This document shows, piece after piece, positions 49,784-58,513 of a DNA stretch of 64,000 nucleotides (its first letter is position 1; each line of letters starts with the position of its first letter). Both the position numbers and the translations under genes were made by a program. This DNA is from Mumia sp050632745 (GTDB lineage Bacteria; Actinomycetota; Actinomycetes; Propionibacteriales; Nocardioidaceae): the NCBI RefSeq assembly GCF_050632745.1, contig NZ_JBODSD010000004.1, positions 62,001 through 126,000 on the forward strand, in the 5' to 3' direction. The notes below the pieces were generated by a model, which did no database searches, had not been told where the DNA came from, and worked only from the letters and a program-made list of their open reading frames with translations.

Positions 49784-51211
49784 TCAGGCGTACTGCGCGA
49801 CCGCGCCGGCGAGGCCGTCGTGGACGCGTGCGACGACGTGGGTGCCGTCGGCGGTGTGCTCGAGGGCGTCGATCTCGCCGTGCAGGTGGATCTGGTTGAG
49901 CAGGTCGCCGCGCGAGTACGGCAGGACCACGTCGATCTTGACCGCGGGCTTCGGCAGGTCCGCCTCGACCGCCGACAGCAGCTCGTCGATGCCCTCGCCC
50001 GTACGGGCCGACACCACGACGGCGTGCGGCTCGCGGGTGAGCAGGCGCGACAGCACCAGCGGGTCGGCCGCGTCGGCCTTGTTGACGACGATGATCTCCG
50101 GGACGTCGAGCGCGCCGATGTCGGCGAAGACCTCGCGTACCGCGGTGATCTGTCCCTCCGGGTCGGGGTGCGACCCGTCGACGACGTGCAGCACCAGGTC
50201 CGCGTCGGACACCTCCTCCAGCGTCGAGCGGAACGCCTCGACCAGCTGGTGCGGGAGGTGACGGACGAAGCCGACGGTGTCGGAGAGCGTGTACTCGCGC
50301 CCGTCGGACGTCTCCGTACGGCGGGTGGTCGGGTCCAGCGTCGCGAACAGCGCGTCCTCGACGAGCACGCCCGCCCGCGTCAGGCGGTTGAGCAGGCTCG
50401 ACTTGCCGGCGTTCGTGTAGCCGGCGATGACGACCGCGGGAACCTTGTTGCGCTGCCGGTTGGCGCGCTTGGTGTCCCGGGTCTTGCGCATCTCGCCGAG
50501 CTCGCGGCGGAGCTTGGCGATGCGGTCGTTGATGCGACGGCGGTCGGTCTCGATCTTGGTCTCACCAGGTCCACGGGACCCGATGCCGCCACCGTCGCCG
50601 CCGACACGGCCACCGGCCTGACGGGACAGGTTGCCGCCCCAGCCGCGGAGGCGCTGCTTCATGTACTGCAGCTGCGCCAGCTCGACCTGCGCGCGCCCCT
50701 CACGGGACTTCGCGTGCTGGGCGAAGATGTCGAGGATCAGGGCCGTCCGGTCGACGACCTTGACCTTGGTGCGGTCCTCCAGGTTGCGCAGCTGGCTCGG
50801 CGCGAGCTCGCCGTCGCAGATCACGGTGTCGGCGCCGGTGGCCTGGACGATCTCGGCGAGCTCCTCGACCTTGCCGCGGCCGATGTACGTCGCCGGGTCA
50901 GGACGCTGGCGCCGCTGGATCAGACCGTCGAGGACCTCGGAACCGGCCGTCTCGGCCAGCAGCTTGAGCTCGGTGAGGGAGTTCTCGGCGTCGGTGGCCG
51001 AGCCCTCGGTCCAGACGCCGACGAGCACGACGCGCTCCAGTCGGAGCTGCCGGTACTCGACCTCGCTGATGTCCTCGAGCTCGGTCGACAGGCCGGCGAC
51101 GCGGCGGAGGGAGTTGCGCTCGGCGAGGTCGAGCTGGTCGCCGTCGTGGGTCTCGACGGGCTCGACCGGCCAGAGCTCGGTCTCGTACGTGGGTTCGTTC
51201 TGTGCAGTCAT
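49784..51211 (-). CDS. hflX: Ribosome-associated GTPase HflX
   Basis: 475 residues. Glycine-rich linker GGNLSRQAGGRVGGDGGGIG, the GPGETKIETDRRRI segment and a G domain with G1 GYTNAGKSSLLN, G3 DTVGF and G4 VNKAD identify HflX, which splits stalled ribosomes. An N-terminal VEPVET (from a 19-bp repeat at 51149-51167) is unusual and probably an insertion. It follows dapF by 31 nt in the same direction. Confidence 0.97.
   Translation of the reverse strand: MTAQNEPTYETELWPVEPVETHDGDQLDLAERNSLRRVAGLSTELEDISEVEYRQLRLERVVLVGVWTEGSATDAENSLTELKLLAETAGSEVLDGLIQRRQRPDPATYIGRGKVEELAEIVQATGADTVICDGELAPSQLRNLEDRTKVKVVDRTALILDIFAQHAKSREGRAQVELAQLQYMKQRLRGWGGNLSRQAGGRVGGDGGGIGSRGPGETKIETDRRRINDRIAKLRRELGEMRKTRDTKRANRQRNKVPAVVIAGYTNAGKSSLLNRLTRAGVLVEDALFATLDPTTRRTETSDGREYTLSDTVGFVRHLPHQLVEAFRSTLEEVSDADLVLHVVDGSHPDPEGQITAVREVFADIGALDVPEIIVVNKADAADPLVLSRLLTREPHAVVVSARTGEGIDELLSAVEADLPKPAVKIDVVLPYSRGDLLNQIHLHGEIDALEHTADGTHVVARVHDGLAGAVAQYA
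51149..51167 (+). repeat. 19-bp repeat within hflX
   Basis: GGTCTCGACGGGCTCGACC, near-palindromic, read on the minus strand as VEPVET. It differs by one base from the copy at 51708-51726 and shares both ends (GGTCTCGA, CTCGACC) with the 45-bp elements. Confidence 0.6.
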
Positions 51212-51242
51212 CTGATCCTTGCAACGTCGGCGGTGCCGTCGA

Positions 51243-52115
51243 TCATCCCAGCCAGGTCAGGTCGCCGCGAGCAATTATCACGGCAGGGCCTGCGAGGACG
51301 GCGTGCCCGTCGGCCCTCCACGTGATGTGGAGCGTGCCTCCGGGGACGTCGACCCGGTAGGTCACGTCACCGTCCGCAGGGTCCGCGCCGTCGGCCGCCG
51401 CCGACGCGAGCGCCACCGCGACCGCGCCCGTCCCGCAGGACCGGGTCTCCCCCGCTCCACGCTCGTGGACCCGCATGCCGACGTGGCGCGGACCGCGACG
51501 CTCGACGAACTCGATGTTGACACCGTGCGGGTACACCGCGGCGTCGTACGCCGGCTCGGTCAGCAGGCTTCCCGCGTCCGCGAGGTCGTCCACGAACGCC
51601 ACCGCGTGGGGGTTGCCGACGTCGACGTGCCGCGCGACCCAGGTACGTCCCTCGGCCTCGACCTTGGACTCGCCGAGGAGCGCCGGGACGCCCATGTCCG
51701 CAGCGATGGTCTCGACAGGCTCGACCCCCGAGGGGCCGCCGTACGACAGCAGCTTCACGCCGTCGCGAGTGCCGACAGGCACCGGTGCCGACGGGTCCAC
51801 GAGCCCCTCGTCGGCCAGATAGCGGGCGAACACCCGGATGCCGTTGCCGCACATCTCGGCCACCGACCCGTCGGCGTTGCGGTAGTCCATGAACCACTCG
51901 GCCGCGGCCGGGTCCACACCCGCGTAGCCGTGCTCCGCCATCGCAGCGGTCCGGATCACGCGGAGAACGCCGTCCGCCCCGATCCCCCGCCGCCGGTCGC
52001 AGAGCGCGGCCACGAACGCAGGGTCGAGGTCTCCGTGGACCGTCCCGTCCGGATCGGGCAGGAGGACGAAGTCGTTCTCGGTGCCGTGGCCCTTGAGCCA
52101 CGTGAAGGTCGTCAC
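51243..52115 (-). CDS. dapF: Diaminopimelate epimerase
   Basis: 290 residues. It interconverts LL- and meso-diaminopimelate for cell wall and lysine synthesis. Catalytic cysteines lie in MCGNGIRVFARYL and ETRSCGTGAVAVA, and the N-terminal KGHGTENDFVLLPD is characteristic. GTG start at 52115. Residues SGVEPVETIAADMG contain an insertion encoded by a 19-bp repeat (51708-51726). Confidence 0.97.
   Translation of the reverse strand: MTTFTWLKGHGTENDFVLLPDPDGTVHGDLDPAFVAALCDRRRGIGADGVLRVIRTAAMAEHGYAGVDPAAAEWFMDYRNADGSVAEMCGNGIRVFARYLADEGLVDPSAPVPVGTRDGVKLLSYGGPSGVEPVETIAADMGVPALLGESKVEAEGRTWVARHVDVGNPHAVAFVDDLADAGSLLTEPAYDAAVYPHGVNIEFVERRGPRHVGMRVHERGAGETRSCGTGAVAVALASAAADGADPADGDVTYRVDVPGGTLHITWRADGHAVLAGPAVIIARGDLTWLG
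51708..51726 (+). repeat. 19-bp repeat within dapF
   Basis: GGTCTCGACAGGCTCGACC, encoded as VEPVET on the minus strand. Near-identical to the hflX copy 541 bp away. Confidence 0.6.
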
Positions 52116-52306
52116 CCGTCGAGTCTAGTCGGGGATCCACAGGCGTCCCCGACACCGCCGCCGCCCTCGGGACGGGCGAGGTCGGCGTGCCGGCACTCGC
52201 GTTTGCCACGGGCGAGGACCGGTGCCGTCGGGTGAAGGTCAGCGCGATCCGGTGGCCACCGTCGCTCACGGCGAGATCGGTCGCCCCGTCGCGGTAAGGT
52301 GCGCGG

Positions 52307-52951
52307 GTGCACGAGTCTGACGACGCACTGTCGCGCCACGAGCAGAAGGAGCGCACCCGCCAGGCTCTCCTGGACGCGGCACTCGAGCTGACCGACGAGC
52401 ACGGGTTCGCCGGGGTCAGTCTGCGGCAGGTCACCCGCAGGGCGGGCGTCGTCCCGACCGCGTTCTACCGCCACTTCGCCAGCATGGAGGAGCTCGGCCT
52501 CGCGCTCGTCGACCAGTCCTTCGCCACTCTGCGGGGGATGATGCGCCAGGCGCGGCAGGACCCGGAGACGTACGCCGACGTGATCACCGCGTCGGCCGCG
52601 ATCATCGTGTCCCAGGTCCGCGCGCACCGGTCGCACTTCGCCTTCGTCGCCCGCGAGCGCTTCGGTGGGGTGCCGGCCGTACGCCGCCGCATCCGCGCCG
52701 ACCTGCGGGCGTACGTCGACGAGCTCGCCGGCGACCTGCAGAGCTTCCCGCACCTCGACACCTGGAACCACGAGGACGTCCGGACCGCGTCGCAGCTCTT
52801 CGTCAACATCATGGTCTCGACCGCGGAGCAGGTCATCGAGGCGCCCGACTCGCCCGAGGTGCTGGACCAGATCGAGACCGAGGCGCGCCGGCAGATGCGG
52901 CTGATTGTCCTCGGCTACGCGGGCTGGCGCTCGGAGCAGGCAGCCCGGTAG
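52307..52951 (+). CDS. TetR family transcriptional regulator
   Basis: 214 residues from a GTG. N-terminal HTH: RQALLDAALELTDEHGFAGVSLRQVTRRAGVVPTAFYRHF. The C-terminal domain (FATLRGMMRQ ... HFAFVARERFGGVPAVRRRI) resembles DesT/FadR-like lipid regulators, so an acyl ligand is possible. It lies 5 nt from the SRPBCC gene and diverges from dapF. Confidence 0.92.
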   Translation: MHESDDALSRHEQKERTRQALLDAALELTDEHGFAGVSLRQVTRRAGVVPTAFYRHFASMEELGLALVDQSFATLRGMMRQARQDPETYADVITASAAIIVSQVRAHRSHFAFVARERFGGVPAVRRRIRADLRAYVDELAGDLQSFPHLDTWNHEDVRTASQLFVNIMVSTAEQVIEAPDSPEVLDQIETEARRQMRLIVLGYAGWRSEQAAR

Positions 52952-52956
52952 CGACC

Positions 52957-53418
52957 GTGCGCCCGCGTCCCGTCGTCCGTACCCCCGAGCCGGGGGTGGT
53001 CTCCGGCGCAGTGACGATCGCCGTACCGGCCGCGAAGGTGTGGGACTACGTCACCGACTGGGAGCTCCAGCGGGAGTGGATCCCCGCCACGACCGTGCGG
53101 GTCGAGGGCGACGAGATCATCGCGCGGACGGGCCTGGGCCCGCTCGGGTTCGACGACACGATGCACGTCGTACGCTCCGAGCCGCCGCGCTTCTGCGAGG
53201 TCGCCCACACCGGTCGGGTCGTGTCCGGGACCGGGCGGTTCATCTGCGAGCCGCGGCCGGACGGCGGCACCGACTTCCTGTGGGAGGAGCGCGTCCGGGT
53301 CCCCGGCGGAGCGCTGAAGGGCGTGCTGTGGCGGGTCGCCGCGCCCGCGGTCCGGGCAGGGTACGCGATCGCGCTCAGCCGCCTCCGACACGCCCTCGAG
53401 TCACGCGCGACCGGCTGA
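52957..53418 (+). CDS. SRPBCC family protein
   Basis: 153 residues from a GTG. Polyketide-cyclase/START-like fold: GAVTIAVPAAKVWDYVTDWE, QREWIPATTVRVEG and the final helix AGYAIALSRLRHALES. Probably binds a hydrophobic ligand. Cotranscribed with the TetR gene, 5 nt apart; overlaps convergent miaA by 18 bp. Confidence 0.87.
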   Translation: MRPRPVVRTPEPGVVSGAVTIAVPAAKVWDYVTDWELQREWIPATTVRVEGDEIIARTGLGPLGFDDTMHVVRSEPPRFCEVAHTGRVVSGTGRFICEPRPDGGTDFLWEERVRVPGGALKGVLWRVAAPAVRAGYAIALSRLRHALESRATG

Positions 53419-54339
53419 CGCCACCTCCACGGCCCGCTCCACGAGGTCCTCCGCGTCGTACGGGAGCCAGACGATCCGCGGGTCCTTCCGGAACCACGAG
53501 TCCTGCCGCCGTGCGAACTTCCGGGTCCCCCGCACCGTCGCGTCGCGCGCCTCGTCCTCGGACATCGTCCCGTCGAGGAACGCCAGGACCTGCGCGTACC
53601 CCAGCGCGCGGCTCGCCGTCCTGCTCTCGGCCAGGCCCCGCTCCACCAGCGCACGCACCTCGTCGACGAGGCCCGCCTCCCACATGCGGTCGACGCGGCG
53701 GGTGATCCGGTCGTCGAGCACGTCCCGGGGAACGTCGACGCCGATCATGCGGACGTCGTCGTAGAACGCGGTGTGGGCCGGGAGCGACGCCGCGAACGGT
53801 CGACCGGTGATCTCGACGACCTCGAGCGCGCGGACGATCCGCCGCCCGTTGGAGACCAGGATCGACTGCGCCGCATCCGGGTCGACCTCCGCGAGCCGGC
53901 GGTGCAGCGCCTCGGGCCCCTGCGTCCGCAGCTCCTCCTCGAGCCGTGCACGTACCTCGGGATCGGTGCCGGGGAACTCGAACGCGTCGACCACCGCACG
54001 GACGTACAGCGCCGATCCGCCGACCAGCACGGGGACCGCGCCCCGGCCCTGGATGTCGTCGATCGCCGCCCGCGCCCAGGTCTGGAACTCGGCGACGGTC
54101 GCCGGCTCGGTCACGTCGAGCACGTCCAGGAGGTGGTGCGGCACGCCGCCGCGCTCGTCGACGGGGAGCTTCGCCGTCCCGACGTCCATCCCGCGGTAGA
54201 CCTGGTAGGCGTCGACGTTCACGATCTCGCCACCGCGACCGGTCTCGCCGAGCCGCTGCGCGAGGACGACGGCGAGGTCCGACTTGCCGGCTGCCGTGGG
54301 GCCGACGACGGCGACGACGGGAGAGCTCACGGCGCCCAT
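53401..54339 (-). CDS. miaA: tRNA dimethylallyltransferase
   Basis: 312 residues from the ATG at 54339; a GTG three codons inside is the alternative. P-loop GPTAAGKSDLAV, DAYQVYRGMDVGTAK and GGSALYVRAVVD are the family motifs, with the tRNA-binding helical domain after FYDDVRMIGVD. It prenylates A37 of tRNAs reading U-start codons. No ribosome-binding site is evident before the ATG, so it may be leaderless. Confidence 0.97.
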   Translation of the reverse strand: MGAVSSPVVAVVGPTAAGKSDLAVVLAQRLGETGRGGEIVNVDAYQVYRGMDVGTAKLPVDERGGVPHHLLDVLDVTEPATVAEFQTWARAAIDDIQGRGAVPVLVGGSALYVRAVVDAFEFPGTDPEVRARLEEELRTQGPEALHRRLAEVDPDAAQSILVSNGRRIVRALEVVEITGRPFAASLPAHTAFYDDVRMIGVDVPRDVLDDRITRRVDRMWEAGLVDEVRALVERGLAESRTASRALGYAQVLAFLDGTMSEDEARDATVRGTRKFARRQDSWFRKDPRIVWLPYDAEDLVERAVEVASAGRA

Positions 54340-54403
54340 TCTGACGTAGATTCGTAAGCACTCAGCACCGCACACCCCACACCGACGGCAGGAAGAGGTT
54401 GGC

Positions 54404-54682
54404 ATGAGCAAGTCCGACTCCAGCGGGTTCAACGAGGCCTTCGAGAAGTTCAAGGACTCCAGCGAGGACCTGGCCCGCGAGATGAAGGAGCGCGCGAGCA
54501 CCCTCGTCACCGAGAACGGCGACAAGATCGACGACGCCCTCGACAAGGTACGAGACAAGGCGAAGGAGCTGAGCAAGGGCAAGTACGACGACAAGATCGA
54601 CAAGGCCGCCGAAGCGGCGAAGCACCAGATCCACAAGCTCGACAAGGGCACCGGCCCGGGCGAGCCTCCCGCCGCGGGATAG
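54404..54682 (+). CDS. MT0933-like small helical protein (annotated as antitoxin)
   Basis: 92 residues, rich in Lys, Asp and Glu and predicted all-helical. DKIDDALDKVRDKAKELSKG and KYDDKIDKAAEAAKHQI are repeats typical of the MT0933-like family (PF14013). That family is labelled antitoxin from mycobacterial genetics, but no toxin gene is next to it. AGGAAGAGG precedes the ATG. It is divergent from miaA and 4 nt before the methyltransferase. Confidence 0.8.
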   Translation: MSKSDSSGFNEAFEKFKDSSEDLAREMKERASTLVTENGDKIDDALDKVRDKAKELSKGKYDDKIDKAAEAAKHQIHKLDKGTGPGEPPAAG

Positions 54683-54685
54683 ATC

Positions 54686-55759
54686 GTGAGCACCGACGCG
54701 TTCGCGGATCGCATCTTCGCGTCGGTCCTCGGCACGATGGACTGCCTCACCATCGCGCTGGGCGACCGTCTCGGTCTCTACGACGTGCTCGCCGAGCACG
54801 GTCCGCTGGTCGCGTCGGAGCTCGCCCGACGGGCGGGGATCGACGAGCGGTACGCCCGCGAGTGGCTCGAGCAGCAGGCGGTCGCGGGCCTCGTCGAGAT
54901 CGCCCGGCCGTCCACCGACGCCGCCGTGCGTGAGTACGCGCTGAGCGAGGCCCAGCGTGAGGTGCTGTGCGACCGGTCCCTCGAGTCGTACCTCACTCCC
55001 CTCACGCAGGTCCTCGCCGCCGCGGGTGCTCAGCTGCCCGCGCTCGAGGAGGCGTACCGCACCGGCGGCGGCGTCGGCTGGGCCGCGTACGGCCCGCACA
55101 TGCGTCTCGGCCAGGCCGACGCCAACCGCGCCCTGTTCCTCACCTCGCTCCCCCGGTCGTGGCTGCCCGCGATCCCCGCCCTCCACGAGCGCCTCACTGA
55201 GGGCACGCGCGTCGCCGACATCGGGTGCGGCGACGGCTGGTCGTCCATCGGCATCGCGTCGGGCTACCCGCGGACGACGGTGGAGGGCTTCGACCTCGAC
55301 GCCGGCTCCGTCGCGGCCGCGCAGGAGAACGCGTCGGCGCAGGGCGTCGCCGACCGGGTGACGTTCCGCCACGCGGATGCCGGGACGGTGGAGGATGCCC
55401 GGGGGTACGGGCTCGTCACCGCGTTCGAGTGCGTGCACGACATGCCGGACCCGGTCTCGGTGCTCGCCACCATGCGGGCGATGGCCGACCCGGACGGCTG
55501 GGTGCTCGTGGTGGACGAGCGCGTCCCGGACGAGTTCACCGGGCCGGGTGATCCGGTCGAGCAGCTGATGTACGGCTACTCGGTCCTGGTGTGCCTGCCC
55601 GACGGCATGTCGCACCGGCCGACGCGCGCGACCGGGACGGTGATGCGCCCGGACGTGCTGCGTGGGTACGCCCGGGAGGCGGGCTTCGCCGACATCGAGG
55701 TGCTGCCGATCGAGAACGACGTCTTCCGGGTCTACCGGCTCTGCACCGTCACCTCGTAG
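54686..55759 (+). CDS. SAM-dependent methyltransferase with N-terminal winged helix
   Basis: 357 residues. An N-terminal winged-helix/dimerisation part (MDCLTIALGDRLGLYDVLAEH ... ELARRAGIDERYAREWLEQQ) is like plant O-methyltransferases and Rv2258c-type enzymes. The Rossmann part has VADIGCGDGWSSIGIA (motif I), then EGFDLDAGSVAAAQENA. The substrate is unknown. GTG start 4 nt after the MT0933-like gene. The end overlaps the convergent GH5 gene by 28 bp. Confidence 0.88.
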   Translation: MSTDAFADRIFASVLGTMDCLTIALGDRLGLYDVLAEHGPLVASELARRAGIDERYAREWLEQQAVAGLVEIARPSTDAAVREYALSEAQREVLCDRSLESYLTPLTQVLAAAGAQLPALEEAYRTGGGVGWAAYGPHMRLGQADANRALFLTSLPRSWLPAIPALHERLTEGTRVADIGCGDGWSSIGIASGYPRTTVEGFDLDAGSVAAAQENASAQGVADRVTFRHADAGTVEDARGYGLVTAFECVHDMPDPVSVLATMRAMADPDGWVLVVDERVPDEFTGPGDPVEQLMYGYSVLVCLPDGMSHRPTRATGTVMRPDVLRGYAREAGFADIEVLPIENDVFRVYRLCTVTS

Positions 55760-57234
55760 GACACGCCGGCACGCCTCTCGAGCCCGAGGAGCGTGACCGT
55801 CCGTGCGCCCGTGCGGCTGGCCCGCGACACGTGGGCGACGACCGGCGCGAGGCGACCTCGCGCGTCGCGCACCGACACGGTCACGCGGTCGCCGAAGCCG
55901 GAGGGCACCACGAGCTGAGACCGCTGCACCCCACGCTCCGGACGGAAGCGCAGCACGTAGCGGCCCTGCTCGTACGACTCGCTGACCGGGGTCCCGTCGA
56001 GCAGCAGCGCGTACGGCGACCACGCCCCGGCCCTGCCGGGATCGAGCCGCCCCTCGTCGTCGAAGACGCAGTAGCCACCGCCGTTCGCGGAGCGGCAGCC
56101 GTACCAGATCATCCAGCCGCTGGCGAAGCGTGCGAACGAGTCCGCCTGGCGGGTGGTGAGCGCGACGTTGCCCGGGTACGACGGGCCGGCGCCGATCGGG
56201 CCCCACTCGCCGACGAGGACCGGCATCCGGTTCTCGCGCGGGTAGGCGGTAATCGCCGCCTCGTACGCTTCGACGAAGCCGCTGTCGGGATCCCAGTCGT
56301 CGCCGTCCTCGACGGAGGTGGAGTAGGCGTGCGGGGCGTAGCCGATCCGGTCCGCGCCCCGACGCGGGTCGTCGAAGGCCGGCAGCGCCGTCGGCACACC
56401 CTCGCCGACGATGACCGTCGGCTCGACCCACAGCCAGGAGCGGGAGTCGACGGTCCGGATGCCGGCGATGAGGCGCTCGTACATCGCGGCCAGGTCCCCC
56501 GCCTCGAACGCCAGCGCCTTGCCCGCCATCACCTCGGGGTCCTCGAGGTCCTCGAAGGAGATCTGGCCCATCGGCTCGTTGAACAGGTCGTAGCCGAGCA
56601 GCGCCGGGTGACCCGAGAGCTTCTTCGCGAGGTAGGTCCACGTCCTGGTCTGGGCCTGGACGAGATCGGCGTCGTTGAAGAGGTGGTGGAACGCCGCCTG
56701 CACCGCCGGGTGGAAGTAGTTGTAGAACCAGTTGCCGGGGATCGGCTCGAACGGGATCCCGTCGTCGCGGGTCGCCCACGCCGGGATGCCGTCGAAGCCG
56801 AACGCCGGGCCGAACACGTCCTGGTGCCAGTCGACCATCACCAGCAGACCGTGCTCGTGCGACCAGTCGAGGACGTTGCGGATCGCCTGCAGGTACTGCG
56901 CGTCGTAGCGCCCCTGCGCCGGCTCGAGCTTGCGCCACTGGATCGGCAGGCGGAGCACCGTGAAGCCGGCGTCGGCCATCATCGCGACGTCGGCCTCGGT
57001 GATGTCGTCGAACTTGCCGAGGTTGGTCCCGCGCAGCTGCATCGCACGCCCGTGCCGATCGGCGAGCAGCGTGTTGCCCCGGGCATCGACGACGGTGCGC
57101 TCAGGGAACGCGACGGCCGTGCGCAACGCACCCCTCGCGTCGTCCGGCGCCGCGGCCACCGGTGACCCGGAGACGAGGCCGAGCACGACGGCGAGGGAGG
57201 CGGAGAGCGCCACGAGGCGGGTGCGCAGGGTCAT
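55732..57234 (-). CDS. Secreted glycoside hydrolase family 5 (endoglycoceramidase-like)
   Basis: 500 residues from the ATG at 57234, with GGAGG upstream; signal peptide ends near residue 29. GH5 landmarks: LRGTNLGKFDD near the start, VMVDWHQDVFG, the acid/base Glu in YDLFNEPMG and the nucleophile Glu in PVLVGEWGPIG. The C-terminal domain is beta-rich (QLVVPSGFGDRVTVSVRDARG). Pattern WHQD and NEP resemble actinobacterial endoglycoceramidases, which release oligosaccharides from glycosphingolipids, but substrate is not certain. Confidence 0.88.
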   Translation of the reverse strand: MTLRTRLVALSASLAVVLGLVSGSPVAAAPDDARGALRTAVAFPERTVVDARGNTLLADRHGRAMQLRGTNLGKFDDITEADVAMMADAGFTVLRLPIQWRKLEPAQGRYDAQYLQAIRNVLDWSHEHGLLVMVDWHQDVFGPAFGFDGIPAWATRDDGIPFEPIPGNWFYNYFHPAVQAAFHHLFNDADLVQAQTRTWTYLAKKLSGHPALLGYDLFNEPMGQISFEDLEDPEVMAGKALAFEAGDLAAMYERLIAGIRTVDSRSWLWVEPTVIVGEGVPTALPAFDDPRRGADRIGYAPHAYSTSVEDGDDWDPDSGFVEAYEAAITAYPRENRMPVLVGEWGPIGAGPSYPGNVALTTRQADSFARFASGWMIWYGCRSANGGGYCVFDDEGRLDPGRAGAWSPYALLLDGTPVSESYEQGRYVLRFRPERGVQRSQLVVPSGFGDRVTVSVRDARGRLAPVVAHVSRASRTGARTVTLLGLERRAGVSYEVTVQSR

Positions 57235-57303
57235 CGGTCCTCCACATGGGCAGGCGTCCAAGTTCGACGCGAGCCTCGCAGAAACGCGGCGATGTGTCCA
57301 GCG

Positions 57304-57999
57304 TCACATCCGCCAGGTCGCCACCCAGTACGCGACGCCGTAGGGCGCGCCGTCGTAGCGCAGGCGCGCCCGCAGGCCCTCGGCGCCGCGCGTGCGCACG
57401 GTCGCCGCGAGGGCCCGGAACGCCGGCACGCCGCTCGCCCACAGCTCCTCGGCGAGATCGGGCTGCAGCGACGCCAGCGCGTCGACGTCGGCACCCGCCA
57501 GGGCCGTACCGATCACCGCGTCGAACGCGAGGGCGCGGACATCGACGTAGCCGGGGGCCGACTCGTCCCGCTTCGCGGTGCCGTCGGCCAGCACGAGCAG
57601 CGCCGTACGGCCCTGGTCCTCGAGGTCGACCGCGGTGCCGGTGGTCTCGTGGAAGGTCCGCGGCAACCTCACGCCCGCAACGTCGAGGAGCCACGCCCCC
57701 AGCGGCAGCGCCGACCCCGCCCGGGGCGTCGAACTGCCGGTGGTCGAGTAGGGCGGAGCGCTAGCGGAGCCCGTATCGAGACCCCCGTACCCGAACGCCG
57801 AGAAGTCCGCCTCCACCGCGCCGTACGCCACGTCCTTCGGCCCCGGTGCCACGACGACGACCCGGTCGGCGTCCGTCGCCACCTCGCGCACCGCCTCGAC
57901 CGCCGCCGTGCGCAGCGCCTCCAGCTCCCTCGCAGCACCCGACGCGATCTCCGGGACGAGCAACGGTGTCTGCGGGACCACGGCGACGGAGACGAGCAC
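57304..57999 (-). CDS. Class III extradiol dioxygenase LigB-like protein
   Basis: 231 residues from a GTG. N-terminal VAVVPQTPLLVPEIASG and RVVVVAPGPKD are typical of the LigB/MEMO-like proteins found near miaA in Actinobacteria, function unknown. Residues encoded by 57739-57783 are a REP-like repeat inserted in frame, giving LDTGSASAPPYSTTG, a stretch unlike the family. GGGAG nearly touches the start, so an internal GTG at 57981 is possible. Confidence 0.7.
   Translation of the reverse strand: MLVSVAVVPQTPLLVPEIASGAARELEALRTAAVEAVREVATDADRVVVVAPGPKDVAYGAVEADFSAFGYGGLDTGSASAPPYSTTGSSTPRAGSALPLGAWLLDVAGVRLPRTFHETTGTAVDLEDQGRTALLVLADGTAKRDESAPGYVDVRALAFDAVIGTALAGADVDALASLQPDLAEELWASGVPAFRALAATVRTRGAEGLRARLRYDGAPYGVAYWVATWRM
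57739..57783 (-). repeat. 45-bp REP-like repeat, copy 2, inside a coding sequence
   Basis: Read on the minus strand it begins GGTCTCGATACG and ends CTACTCGACCACC, as does copy 1 at 13045-13089 with the same length. It carries an internal palindrome, and lies in frame within the LigB-like gene. Confidence 0.75.
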
Positions 58000-58048
58000 G
58001 CTCCCGAGGCTAACGCCCCCGTCCGACCGCTCGCCTAGAGTGCTCCGC

Positions 58049-58513
58049 ATGCGACACACCCTGGTGCCTGCCTCGTACGTGATGCTGCTCCGCGGCCCGC
58101 TCGGTGAGGAGGAGGTGCTGCTGCACCTGCGCCAGAACACCGGCTTCCGTGACGGGCACTGGGCGATGATCGCGGGCCACGTGGACGCGGACGAGTCGGC
58201 GCGGACCGCCGCCGCCCGCGAGGCGTACGAGGAGGCGGGCATCACGATCGCGGAGGACGCGCTCCAGCCGCTCACGACGCTGCACCGCTGGGTCCGCGGC
58301 GGGCCGGCGCTCGAGCAGCGGGTCGACTTCTTCTGGCTCGCCCGCACGTGGGACGGCGAGCCCCGGATCGTCGAGCCGGAGAAGTCGGCCGACCAGCGGT
58401 GGTTCCGCCTGCGCGACCTCCCGCAGCCGGGGGTGCTGCACGAGGAGGTCGTGATCGAGGCCTACCTCCGCGGCGACGTGCCGCCGATCATGACGCTCAC
58501 CTCTTCACTGTGA
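58049..58513 (+). CDS. NUDIX hydrolase
   Basis: 154 residues from the ATG at 58049. Nudix box GHVDADESARTAAAREAYEEAGI (G-x5-E-x7-RE-x2-EE-x-G) at about residues 44-66. Hydrolyses a nucleoside-diphosphate derivative; substrate unknown. Its end overlaps the convergent giant gene by 17 bp. Confidence 0.92.
   Translation: MRHTLVPASYVMLLRGPLGEEEVLLHLRQNTGFRDGHWAMIAGHVDADESARTAAAREAYEEAGITIAEDALQPLTTLHRWVRGGPALEQRVDFFWLARTWDGEPRIVEPEKSADQRWFRLRDLPQPGVLHEEVVIEAYLRGDVPPIMTLTSSL

Noticed and set aside
54404..55759. Toxin-antitoxin pair from the MT0933-like gene and its neighbour
   Set aside because: The neighbour is a full SAM methyltransferase with no toxin features, so a TA call is not supported.
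54362..56938. 858-codon minus-strand open frame
   Set aside because: Joins antisense of the methyltransferase and MT0933-like genes with an out-of-frame part of the GH5 gene.
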